A program made the position numbers and the translations under genes. Below are positions 50,808 through 62,900 of a stretch of DNA of 64,000 nt, one piece after another. This stretch comes from Struthidea cinerea (Eukaryota; Chordata; Aves; Passeriformes; Corcoracidae). The notes under the pieces are model-generated. The model was not told where the DNA came from and searched no databases. It saw nothing but the letters and a program-made list of their open reading frames with translations. The stretch is taken from NCBI GenBank assembly GCA_013397865.1, contig VZTI01004088.1:4512204-4576203 (forward strand), given 5' to 3'. The stretch's first letter is position 1, and each line of letters starts with the position of its first letter.

Positions 50808-51340
50808 TTCTGGTAGTGGGGGGCTACAGGGCTGGCTTCTGTGGGAAGCTGTGAGCTGCTTGCCCCGTGTCCAGGGCAACCAGTGCCAGCTGGACCCACT
50901 GCTGGCTGAGCCCATCGGTTGATGTTAGTAGTGCCTCTCAGATAATGTATTTAAGAAGAGGAGGAAGTTTCAGCACACCTGCAACTTCATCAGTAGAGAG
51001 GAGTGAGAGTGTGCGAGAGGAACAGCTTTGCAGACACTCAGGTCTGTGCCGAAGGAGAGGGAGGAGGTGCTCCAGGCATGGTGTAGACCATGGTGAGGCA
51101 GCTTTGACCCTGCAGCCCCTGGAGGACCACAGGGGAGCAGAGATCCACCTGCAGCCCTTGGAGGAGCCCACACTGGAGCAGGTGGGTGCCCAGAGGAGGC
51201 TGTGACCCTGTAGGAAGACTGTGCTGGATCAGGCTCCCTGTCCTAATCTTGACCAAGGAAACCTCTGTTCAGCTGGGGAGGGCAGTGAGAGACCAGCTTT
51301 CGTGGGCACCTGGCATCCAGCCAGGGTCAACCCACCACGG
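50808..51340 (+). mobile_element. Endogenous retrovirus LTR fragment (avian), internally deleted
   Basis: A sharply bounded GC-rich block in AT-rich DNA. Its order of segments matches, from memory, an ERV LTR family abundant in many non-galliform birds: a head with 'ccagtgccagctgg', a TATA-like TATTTAA at 50948-50954, then repeated 'cctgcagcccctggaggacc'-type units (about 51110-51190), then an end with 'ggcatccagccagggtcaaccc'. Between about 51235 and 51245 the usual middle part is missing. No gag, pol or env sequence adjoins, so it is a solo or partial LTR. Open frames inside are artefacts of composition. I cannot assign the family name or class with certainty. Confidence 0.65.
50948..50954 (+). 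promoter_or_regulatory. TATA-like box of the LTR
   Basis: TATTTAA followed by a purine-rich run sits at the point where this LTR family normally places its promoter. Activity is not shown. Confidence 0.35.
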
Positions 51341-52138
51341 AGGGATCATCAGGAATGATTGCAGTCTAGCAAAGTTGTATCTACTGAAAAACATATTCTG
51401 TTGAACTCTACTGTGCTTATAACTCTTTATTCAGGTGAACTATCCCACTGGCAGCAGATGGACTACTTTGAAAAGATTTCTTTACATAGTTTTCAGGCCT
51501 CTTAGACTGCAAAATTCTCTGGCAAGAAAAGAAACTGAGGTTCCAGTAGGGAAAACATTTAGTAATGGTTTGGATGAAGCCCTGAGTAATCAACTCTGGA
51601 GGATGGTCTTTCTGTGGAAGGCAGAAGACTTTAATGTGTCCCTTTCTCAAACAGTAGATCTAAGGTTAGGACTAAACTGAAGGAGTTGAAATTGCCCTAA
51701 CACTGTAAAACCTCGACCATGTTCTGACTTGGAATCATGGAAAGAAATAATTGTCCCTTTTCTACCCCCTGCATTGTGTCTTCAATTGCCAAGGGAATGT
51801 GAACCACGGGGGAAAAACATGCTCCAGCCAAGGTCTGGATCTGGACACAAGAGGCAGCAGGGGCCTGGCGTGGGACACAGTTCACATAGTCCATAAGAGT
51901 ATCAAGAAGGAATAGAAGTAGAGACGTGCCTGATCCTCCTAATTAAATTACCTGTTGTTAGATATTTATATTTGAATGAATGGTTTACTGACATTGCAAT
52001 ATTCTGAACTTGTGAAATCAGGAGTGAAAATTCTTAACTATAAAAATCTTTTGAAAGCTTAAAGACTGAGTTCATTTGGGTTATTTTTTTTTCTTTTTTC
52101 TCCCCTCTTTTCCCACCCCCCTCCCTACCCCCCCTTAG

Positions 52139-52199
52139 TGAGCAAGAATCAAAAATTTTCCTTTTCCCTGATTCACTTTGGAATAAAATCTTTAAAAAG
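52139..52199 (+). CDS. Candidate 61-nt internal coding exon (unidentified)
   Basis: A pyrimidine tract of about 50 bases (52084-52136, with one or two A) ends in TTAG at 52138. A perfect donor follows 61 bases later: AAAAAG at the exon end and GTAAGT at 52200-52205. Two of three frames are open. The phase that leaves one base for the previous codon gives EQESKIFLFPDSLWNKIF and ends exactly on a codon; the other gives SKNQKFSFSLIHFGIKSLK. I recognise neither. Both splice signals are unusually strong for chance, but no partner exon is identified, so it could also be a non-coding RNA exon or a decoy. Confidence 0.28.
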
Positions 52200-52448
52200 G
52201 TAAGTTTTGTGAGAAGTAAAGTACAAAGAATACCCAGGTAACTGAGTTTTGGTTTATTTTGGGTTTTTATAGATCAAATTTGTATGGGACACATGGTGTG
52301 TCTCATTCTGATTCTTTCAGTCATCTTGTCCACATCATTAAACTGTCCAAAGATTTGCTTTTATGTGCTATTGAAAAGCCATGGGCTTAAATATAGTTGC
52401 AGTTTTGTTTTGGAACTGGAAAGCATTACTGAAGCTATATTCAGAAAC

Positions 52449-52472
52449 CTCTCTCTCTCTCTCTCTCTCTCT
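52449..52472 (+). repeat. (CT)n simple repeat
   Basis: Twelve CT units, followed by a CTTT-rich stretch. The Ser/Leu run in the overlapping open frame is an artefact. Confidence 0.95.
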
Positions 52473-55400
52473 TTCTTTAGCCAGTACAATCATTCTTTCA
52501 AAGACCTGTGTCTGGGATTAATATTTTATGCATGAAATGTTTCGTGTACAGTAGTGACATAATAAGAAGAGGCATTGTATTAGTTTGTGCATGAAGAAGA
52601 ATTGATTACAGAACCAGGAAGTGTGTAAGGACTTGCCTTAAGATGCCATTTTTATTAACACCTAAGTTCATCATTTTAAGGCAAACGTGGTTCATGCTTT
52701 TTAGTTTTTTATTTCAAATTTGCCAGGCCCTGTCTAAAGAGGTAGTACCCCGTTTATTTGTGTTCTTCATGCATATCTTGCACAGAAAGTAGCCCATGTG
52801 GAAAGACAGCAAACAGATAGCTGCAGCTGTTGCCACTTATGCTCCACAGCGCAATTTTAGAAATTAATGGTTTCTAATCCCAAAAATAATATAGATAGAA
52901 AATGGTGCTTCATTCCAAACTGCCAGGCTGAAGTCCCTTGCTCTTATTTCATAAATATGTTTATAAGAGTCTGGATTAATCTCTCAACTGCAAGAAAAGC
53001 TTTAGAAATCGGTTGGGTTTTAAAGCTAAAGTTATTGACCTTTGGCAAATCATTGGTAGCCAGGGAAATACACTGAGGTATCTCTTTGTTGAAATATTTA
53101 AGACGATTGTAAGGCACCAGACCTATTGTTAGATAAAGCTCCTTCTGGTCTTGCCATCTACTTCACTGGCTGAAGATAAATGCAAATGCTTTTGGCACTT
53201 TTGGGCTATTGTTAAAGTGCAGGAATAAAACATGCTTGTCTGACAATTGCAGGTTATTAAAGACTATTATATCGGTAATCCCTGGGAAATGGAGGTAAAT
53301 CTCTCTTCAACAGAATAACTTTTGTCTAAGATTTTGATTATTATTATTATTACTTTGTGGTTTAGTAAAACAATCTGCAAATTGTTCCTGACCTCAGTTT
53401 TTCAAAAATCATGAGTCAAATCTCTTTACTCCCAAGACGTGTAGCAACATACTGTCCTACCTGTTTTCAAAGGCTGTATTTCCAAATTCTTTTTTCCAAC
53501 TGGACAGTTTATGCTTTCTAAAAAAATTATAGCAGCCTTATTAACATTAGCTGTACTATAAAGAAGGTACCTAAAAATATCAATATAATGGTAGAATCAT
53601 GAGAATCAGAGATGTTACTACGAAAATATTTTATTTTGATAGATTCTGAAATTCATCTCAAATGGATAAAGTTATTGACAACAAATGTACAAATTATGGG
53701 AGAAAAAAAGCAATAAACGAGAACTTTTTTTCAGCACTTCTGATGTCCCACAGTTCCAGATGAAAATGAAGAGACATGCTGGTGCTTGGTGTTTTCGAAA
53801 ATCAGACTGCTGTTCATATCTCACCTTATTACCAAAGCAGGATGACAGTGACGATGTATTGACAAATAAGATGCCTTCTCTTCCATCCTTCTCTTCATGC
53901 TACATTAGTTTTACTCTCATCAGTAAATGTGTTATTAAAATAAGCGATATCCAAAATGACAGAGAAAGAGCTACTGCAGGGACTTTGACGTTGCCAGGGT
54001 CATGCCAGTCCACTTGTTATTGAAGACATATATCCATCTTCCTAGTTTTACCTCTTTAGAGTCTTTTTTGTTGTTGTTAACCTTTCAAAAGGTTACCTAT
54101 TCTATGTGCCGAAAGTTTAGCTGAGCTTTTATTACTTCAGCTCTCTTTTCTCCCTCATTACAGCTGCTGGCCATTGGCAGTATAAGCACTGTGTAGCCCT
54201 TTTTCCCCCTCCAACCCCTTTAGTTCTCAAGAGCACCCAGCGTCTTGCTCTGTACCATCCTGACAACTGGGAAGGAGAGAATAAAGATGTGTGAGAAAGC
54301 ATCCTGGAGCTTGAGACATAGTGCTGCAGTAAGGGATATTGCCCTACAGGCGGCAAACCACCCAGAAGTTGTCTCGTTCATTTAATATAGGACTTGGAAA
54401 AGGCTTGGACCTCTACTGCCTTCTACTTCTCCTTGGATCGCATGAGGGAGTCACATGCAGCACATGGAGCTGTCAGAAAAATGGGGCTTCAAACTTGCTT
54501 GAATTTTCAGACAAAAGACAAAAAATTAATGGGAACATGAGGGAAACATTACATGCTCCATTCACTTTGAATCCTGACGTTATTATTCAGTTTTTTGGGG
54601 CAAGTTAGGGGATTGTTGTCTCCCAACTCAGGCTACACAACACCTGAAGTTTAAACACATCCTGTGTAATGTGGACATAGCAGCATGGAGGGCTGAGTGG
54701 ACTAATGCAAACGGTCTTGAGGTCTGTCAGTGTGCTCCTGCAATCTGTGATGCATTTCAAAATTGGGAACTGCTTAAAGTTCATGGATATTTTTTTAGTT
54801 TTAGAATTTTTTAATAAAGCACTTTGTGACCAAGAGCACATGCAAATGGTAAGTATTTTTGAAGGAGATAGATAGACTTCCAAGAAAAGCTTTCAGTCTA
54901 AACACATTGAAGGGTCTCAAGCATTCTACTATCCCATCAGAACAGATGTGAGAGAAACTTTAGAAAATAACCAGATTCATGGGCTGTAATGAAATTCATT
55001 ATATAGGCTCTTACATACAGGTGAACCAGGAACTAGCTCAGATAACAGGAGTAAAGTCAGGTTTTTGTTCTGACTGGCTGAGACAAATTAATATAATCTT
55101 AAGAAGCTTGGCCAGTTTGCCAGGGAAAATACAAGGCTGCATAATATAAGATGTTGGAACACACCAAGCTAGAAAAGTAAAAAAATATGTAGCAAACATA
55201 ATAATGGTCCTAAGAAAAGATGATGAAAACAAAATCCGTTGTATCTACAATACAGAGCTGAAGTGCAAGAAGGAAAACCAGAAGGCTGGGAAGTATAGTG
55301 AAGAGATGGGGAGCATGTGAAACAACGGAAGAATGGAGAACTGAATTGCAGAGTACAAAAAAATCAATCCATGACTACGATGAAGTTCCTGGAAAAGAAA

Positions 55401-56274
55401 TGATAAATTAGTATCAGGTTAAGATCAGATGAAGGGATGTAAAGGATGTATGGTGAGGAGGGCAGGAAGTTATTGCAGAGCACAGAATTTGCCGCAGAGA
55501 AGGGTGTAGAAAAGCCCAAACACTGGCTGGAACACAGGCATGAAATGGTCCCACTGCAATCACTTGACATAGTGACAGAAGGTTTTTACAGATCGTCATC
55601 TTGTCTCTCACTTACTGCAGCTCTAGTGTTCAGCTCTGGGAGTGACTTGGGAAATTTGTCCTAGTGATGCTCTTGTCAGTGTTGCCTCCTCCCCGCAGAG
55701 CTTCTATTTGGCTGGTATTTATTTGTTCATGTTTCAGTGTGATGAAGATGAATTGCATGAAGATGCAGCTCATCAAAGCTCATGCAGGTTCTTAGGAAGC
55801 ATATCTCAACACATCATCAAACCAAGGCTCAGCACTGATTTCTGCTGTTGTCCTTGGCTTTGTCCACCATGTATTTTCCAGTTTGGATTGTTTTATGAGC
55901 AAGACAGTTGCTTTACAACTTAATAACATGGACATACCTTGACAGGGAGCTGTCAGGACTTTTAAAGTGTTATTAAAACCTCACCTGAAGGAAGATTTTA
56001 AATCATATCATATTATAATCAGCACGCACTTTGTGTTTGTGCACTAACTTCATATGCTCTTGCACCAGTTTATCCGAAAATCCTTTTTTTTAACTTTCAC
56101 TCTGGAGGTCACTTTATCTGTGCAGATTTTTCCCTACCTCATGCATTTTCACAGATTTTTGTGACCAGGCAATAGCTTTTGGTACGTCTCAGAAATGTGT
56201 TATGTCATTCTCCCACAGAATAAACATCAGGTGGAGAGAGGAGGATGGTTGCTATGATAATTCCAAATTCTCAA

Positions 56275-56640
56275 AGAATTTAAGTCTAGAAGGGACTGTT
56301 GTGACAACTTAGTCTAACATCCTACTGATCATACATAGCATGAGTTGCAGAACTTTACTGGATGATTCCTGAGTCAAAGAATATCCTTCAGCAAAACTGG
56401 TTAAACTAGTTTTGAGGATTATAGATGATGAGACCTTGTCATAAAGCAAGATGCTTCAATATTTAATTGCTTTCAAAATTTGTGTCTTATTTCTCTTTTG
56501 CATTTATCAATTTCAATACACATTCTGCCTGGCATCTGATACCATTTTTTGTCTTTTGATTTAGGCTACTTTTACAGTCAGAAGTGTTTTTCCTTTACGC
56601 ATACCTATAATCTGACTGAAGCCCTCTATTATCCTTCTCC
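56275..56640 (-). mobile_element. Ancient, strongly diverged CR1-type LINE 3' region
   Basis: 'tctagaagggactgttgtgacaacttagtctaac' and later 'caatatttaattgctttcaaaatttgtgtcttatttc' line up in order with an old sauropsid CR1 3' region that reads 'ccagaagggaccattgtgatcatctagtctgac' and 'caatggttaattaccctca...aatttgtgccttatttc'. It is far more diverged than the other CR1 copies here, so it belongs to an older subfamily. Boundaries are approximate. Confidence 0.7.
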
Positions 56641-56867
56641 TTGCTAAACTCAGTACTCATACCTTTCAGCTCTGGCAGTAGCACAGGCTTCTTTTTTGCA
56701 GCCTTTTAAACTACAAACTTTTTACATTCTGGCTATCAAGACATGTTACCAGAACTGTCTCTTATATACTCTAAGCAAGTAGTTTGTTCATTTAAAATCA
56801 TTCTTTCTGTTGGTGTGAGGAACTCTCAAAGTTTTACTAGCAAGGTTTTTTGTTTCTTTGGGAGTTT

Positions 56868-56945
56868 TTTTTGGTTTGGTTTGGTTTGGTTTGCTTGTTT
56901 TTTTGTTTTGTTTTGATTTAGTGGTTATTTGTTTGGTTTTTTTCA
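56868..56945 (+). repeat. G/T-rich low-complexity tract
   Basis: (TTTGG)n units followed by TTTTG-type units and further GTTTGG pieces. Simple sequence with no function suggested. Confidence 0.9.
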
Positions 56946-59900
56946 GCTTTGAGGAACTGGTCGAGGAAAAAAATCTAAGTAGTCATAGACAATTGTGGGT
57001 TTTTTTGGAAAAGCAAAACCAGGCCTGTGGATAATATGCAATCAGCTACAGTAAGTCGTATGCATTCTGCATATGGCAACAACATTTCATCTTTTGCAGA
57101 AACAGAAAATACAATAAGAGAGGAATTAAACAATATCAATTTTTACCTCAGAGCTCAGTGCTCTTCACAGTTGTAAAAGACTGCTGTTCCAGTGAAAGAT
57201 TTTGCACCTTTCCCAAGCATCTAGGAGCCTCTGTCAGATGAACTGAACCTGATTTGAGATGAAAACCTTTAGTTTATTTGAGGGAGTAAATGTTTCAGTG
57301 ACTGCAGGAGCTGCAGATGTCAACAGCATCCAAAGTGCTCTCAGACCTGGACTGGAGCGTACAGATCAATATAAACATAGATCGTGTTTGTAATGCCATA
57401 GAGAACATTTATTATTTCTTCTGCAAAATCCTTTGCTTGGAAGCAAAGCAATGAAGCTTTTCTTGAAAGAGGAAGCACTGATCATGGCTATGGTTTTGCC
57501 TATATTGTGTTTTAAATAAGAAATTTGTCCCATGCTTTTGTGAGAATGCTGCTGAAGTATGTTAATTGTCTTGTGATAAAATCAACTATTTTGGCAATGA
57601 AGGCAAAGGCATAGTCTTTTATATCTTCCTAATTGCTGGAAAGAGGGGAGGGGAGGGATTGTGTGGCCCTGGATTGCAGTCCGGGTTGCTTCCCAGTCAT
57701 CAGAGATGCAGAAGATATTTTTTTCTGCTCTTGCAGAGGCAGGTATCTATTAAAATTTTTAATTTTCCTTTTCCATGTTACTGTTGATGTCTTTAAATAA
57801 AAAAATTCATCTGCCCCAGGCCCATATTCTTCACTTTCTGTAGTGGCATTTTATCAAGTTATATAAGAGACTGTACAGTCCTACTGAATTATAAGTGCCA
57901 AATGCAGGACTCCAGTCCTACTGTTTTCTTCCCTGTTATCCTACCAGACGTATTACAGCACATGGAGAGGTCTTACACCTAGTGGGATTGTTAATTTCCC
58001 TACAACAATGTTTGAATGCCCAGAACTATATCCTCTGCCTGTGATGCTAAATAATAGCATAAGGAATTTGGACAGGGAAACCTACTCTCAATTAGATTGG
58101 AAGGGGACATGACACATGAAAGAAGAGGAAGAAGAGGCCCTTGAAGTATGTCACTGAGTTCCTTATAGTTGATCTGACAGAGTTGGAGTCTGTTGAACTA
58201 AAACTCACCCTTTTCCGTACTGTGGAGCATGACAGATGTTCAGAGGGACCTAACATGATTAGCGTTTTTGCTCTGGGAGGCAGAAGATGTTATGATTTAC
58301 TTATATTGTTGATTCAGTGTGCTTTGTTCAGAAGTTTGTAGCAAATGCTGCAGTTGCTTTTCTGAACTAATGCCTGAATTTTATGTGCCTTTCCCCCACA
58401 TCCCCCCCACAGTAGCAGTGGTTTATTTTGGCTGAGTCTGAAGGGTTTCACACCTCAGCTCCAAGGCTATGCCTCCAGATCATATTTCTACCATTGGGAT
58501 TGCTTTTTTCACTGTCATTCATCTGTGCTTCAGACAGTCATCTAGGACAGGCCTTGTACTTAAAAAAGCTCTGACTTCTTGTTATTTTCTATAATGATGC
58601 ACAAGGCAGAGAACTTTATGGGGGCAGTAGAAATATAAATATCTTACCAATACAGGGCAGTTAGGTCTTTTGGTTCCATAGTAATTGTCTGAGGAGCAAC
58701 TTGAATTTCAAGTAGGTTTTGTATTTCATTGTGAATATTTCACATACTTCTAAGAGACAGCCAGAATCCATAAAGGTCAGGTACTATTGCTGATTCTGTG
58801 TCATTTGTCACAAAACAGCCAGCTGCTAAGATCCCCCTATGACCAACATTACCTGGCAGCTCAGATAGTTTTGGGAGAGCCATGTAAGAAGCAAAGGAGG
58901 ATCAAGACAGAGAAGACGCTGATGCTGGCAGAGTGTCAAAAGGCCTGCTTGGAGACAACACCATTGTCTCTGTTCTCCACAGCACCGGTCTGCTGCTCAT
59001 ATAAAAGTAACCGCTGCATGGTAGGAAAACTTGTGTCACAGGTCTGCAGCCTGGATACCCCTACTCCATCAACTCCAACCATGTGTTAAGCTAAAACCTC
59101 TACTTTCCTTTGTCGCCTTTGTAAATTTACATTTTTCCTCTGCTGGAATGGTTTTAAGTCTGAAGTAGCAGAAAGAAAAAATTATCATCATACTCAACAA
59201 CTTACAAACACATGAAAACACTCAAGAAATGATGGCAAAATAAAAATAAATTGAAACAAATCCAGTAAGCCCTGCTTAAGGTAGAATATACTGCCAAAAA
59301 TGCTCTTGACACTGTAATTCCTGTATATGTTACAATAAGAAGATGCTCTTTACCTTGCAGGCAACATAAATTCAGTGTGTTAATACACAGGCTGCCAAGG
59401 CTAACGCTGCTTTTATTTAAATATTGTCCTGAACACAACATTCAGACACTGTACGTTAACGGCATGTAAATCATTGCTGTGCCATAGCTGCCTCAACCTA
59501 TTTCTTACATTTCTTTTCTAACGTTGTCAAACTTTAGTTTCATTTCTCCTCTTCTCTTGAATAAATGCTGTTTTCAGTGCACAGCTCCAAGCTACCTCTT
59601 TATTGCAAGTTCCAGACCTATGGTACCTGGAGTTAATCACCCTTCAGCTACATATTGTTAACTGAGATGTGCCTGCTACCTATAAAGAAAAAAAAGTTTC
59701 TTTTTATACTAGAAAATAAGATATATTCTACTGAATTGCTGGGGTGGGGGGAAGCCTTTGTTGAAAGAATGGGACTACAGCTATTTTTATTAGTATTATA
59801 AAGAAATCCATGCTCCATTGAGAGCACATGCTGCAATGTTAAATTGCGGGGAATGTAACATTTCCTGTGCTATCAAGATATTATTTGCAGCTTGTTTAAT

Positions 59901-62900
59901 GAACTCAATTTCATTTTTATCTGTACTTTGTATTTAGATAAAGAAACAAATAAAGGAACAAAAACAGGAGATTTCTCTGGCAATATTTTTTGGAAAGGGG
60001 AAAAATGATATAGCATTCTCGACCACAGATATCTTGGTCACATTGTCAGGATGGACAGCTCAGTCTGTCATTCATTGCCCATGGCGGTGAACTGGGACAC
60101 GAGCTGTTGATATGACACTAAACAGAGAATTACATTTTTCTACACTGTATGGAAAACATAGATGTATTCTTGTTCTCTGTGCCTCTGTACAGGAGAACAA
60201 TGCTGATAGGAGCCCACTACTTTAAATTGTTGTTGGCTATTCGCAGCATTAACAATAGAAGGCAGTTGTGAACTGGCAAAAAAATAAAAAAATCCTACTG
60301 GAAATGACAGGAAACCATTTGGCATGCGGGGAACAGAAATCAGGCTGGTTTTATTCAAACGACGGTGGAATTCCTGAGGAGCCGCCAAGTTTGCTTTGGG
60401 TCTTGGAGTGTTTGCGGGGTGTCCTATTCTCTTTCCCCCAGTTTGATTTCAGTTCTTTGGATATCAGAGCAATAAACTGAAAACTCCCAGTTATATTTAG
60501 AAAAGCAATGACTGCTTAGTATTATCCTTCATACAGACAGATACTCCTAATAAAGGTCCTGCCTCTGCACTGGGAATGGACGTCCAGAGATCTGTGTGGG
60601 GTGAGAGAGGTGGTTTGGTTTTTAGTTCCTTGTTTCAAGTAAACTCCATAAAAGAGCTAACAGCTAAGATTCTTCCAATAAGAGTATGCAACCTCCAGGT
60701 ACAGAAAGAGGTGCTGCTCCCTGCAGTTCAGAAAATGAGTGAAGTTCTTCTGTGTATGCAGTGGTAAAAATAAATTTTCAAAGTACTGTTATGCCTACTT
60801 AGAAATAATCATCTGGAAAATTAAAAACCCTGGTATATTCAGCTTCCACTCTCTGTCTTTGGACCATATAGGAAGATGCTCTACCTCTTCATGTAGGTCT
60901 TAATTTCTTCAGTCTGCTGCCATTTATTTATTTATTGGTTTATTTATGCTCCCTTTAGCTTTTTGACTATTTTTCCTCTCACCACCAGTTGTCCAGTGGA
61001 GAAACCTTGTGGGGAGCTCAGGCATGTTGGAGCAAGCATTGTATTAATGTGGTTGCTGGCTGCAGCGAGGCTCAGCATGACTAAGTGTTTATCCGTGTTT
61101 CTGTTGCTGTAATTCCACAAGTCCTGTAATATTCCATGACCTTAGGAGATGAGGAAGAAAACTGCAAAGATTACAGCAAGGAAAAATCCCCTTTCTGATT
61201 TTAGAGATAGATGGGGGAAGAGCCAGTTCTTGTGACCCTTTGTCTAGAGCTCTCTAGAGACGTGTCTCAGGTGATGTGGGACACTCCATTTGACATTCAG
61301 TAGACTGGAGTTGGAAGAAGGTCCCAGTTTAATATCCATGACTGTGGGCAGCTAACCACAAAGTGACCACATTCCATGGAGATTTACCACAGTCAGAGAA
61401 ATGTGGTTTGACATGCTGTTAGTGGCTATCTCTCCCTCCACACTTGGTAATTTTTGTGTTGCACATAGATTTAACTTAAAGACATAGCCACTGCCTGTGT
61501 CAAAATTAGGGTGAAACACTACAAGGGACTTAGTTTTGTTACTGGAGGGATTTTTCACTTGGGAATCCTGAGGCAGAACCTGTGGCCTCACAGAGGCTAT
61601 GTGTGGTGAAGCTTCCCTTCCCTCAGCGACAGTGAGTCTTTTTTCTCCCTCACCTGAATTATTGAGACAGTGTCAGAAATTGTCTGGTGATTTTATCACC
61701 ATGCCCTGGTGCAATCACCCATATTCAAACCTAGGAGCTAAGTTTGGATCTAGATACTTTGGTCCTATAGCAACAGAGGAACTCCTTTGCTGACTTTTGT
61801 GCAGTAGAAAACTTGTGGAGGAGGCTGAGATGGGTGGCTGGGGATGCATTTTCTTGGAGAGAGTGAGTCAAAGCCAGCTGGAGCATTTCTTAGTGTCATT
61901 AAGTGTGCTGAGTGACCCTATGCTTATGGGATACGGGGGAGATCCCTGTGCTGCTCTGCCTGCACAGACAGTGCATGTCTTCCCAGCAGTGATTTACTGA
62001 AAACTGAGAGACAGACAGCTAGGAAAACTGATGTTATTTTGCAATTGTTAAAAATCTGGCAAAAGAAAGAGGAATGTCTAGCGATATCTCTGCATAAGCA
62101 AGTAACGTGACCTTAAACAAAGCAGAGCTACTGTCTATTAAAGCTGTCCTGCAAATTCTGCCCTTGCAATACAGCTGTGTTGCTCAGCTTCTGGTCTATA
62201 TTATTCAGAAAGCTCCCAGAAAACACTGTGTCCTCAGAGAATGAAACACGTGTACACTTTCCTTTCCTGCACTTCTAACAAGAAACTGGATTTTTGGCCT
62301 TTGAGGGTGCAGGAGTTCTAGTGTTCGTTTGCAAGGGAGAAGCAGAGCTCACTATCACATTTTGAGGTTTTTATCCACCCTTTCCTGAGTCACTGGTGGG
62401 TAGCAAAGCTGACCATAATGTGCTCAATCTGTGACACCTATACTCCTGATGGCATTGAGAAGATTTTGGGTGTTGATACATTGTAGTGTCATACAAAGGA
62501 TTAAACAAATTGTGAGATTTGGAGTTGGGGAGGAGTGTCCTCCTTGAGGATGAGACAGTTCTGTTGCACATTTCTTTTTCTTACTGTGACATGGCCCTTC
62601 ATGTATAAATCCTGTAAAAGCTATGGTGAAATTAGTGAAAGTAGGGATTTCTCTGGAATGGACCAGTGAGATTCATATTTTCAGTGTTCATTAGTATTGT
62701 CACAGTCCTTATGCAACTTCAGACAGTTTTTGTATTTCTGCAACTGCAGTGGGAATGCTTTGGAAAACTTGAAAGTTGTTGGAAGACATGGAAGCTCTTT
62801 ACTGTGCTGCTGTTCCTCTATCTAGAGGTTCTTGAGTCTCATGACAGTGTTAGGAGCAGAAAGAACAGGCTAGAGAGAATACACGTGTAGTCCCATATAC

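Noticed and set aside
50867..51205. 112-codon plus-strand open frame
   Set aside because: It lies wholly inside the GC-rich LTR fragment and reflects its repeated units.
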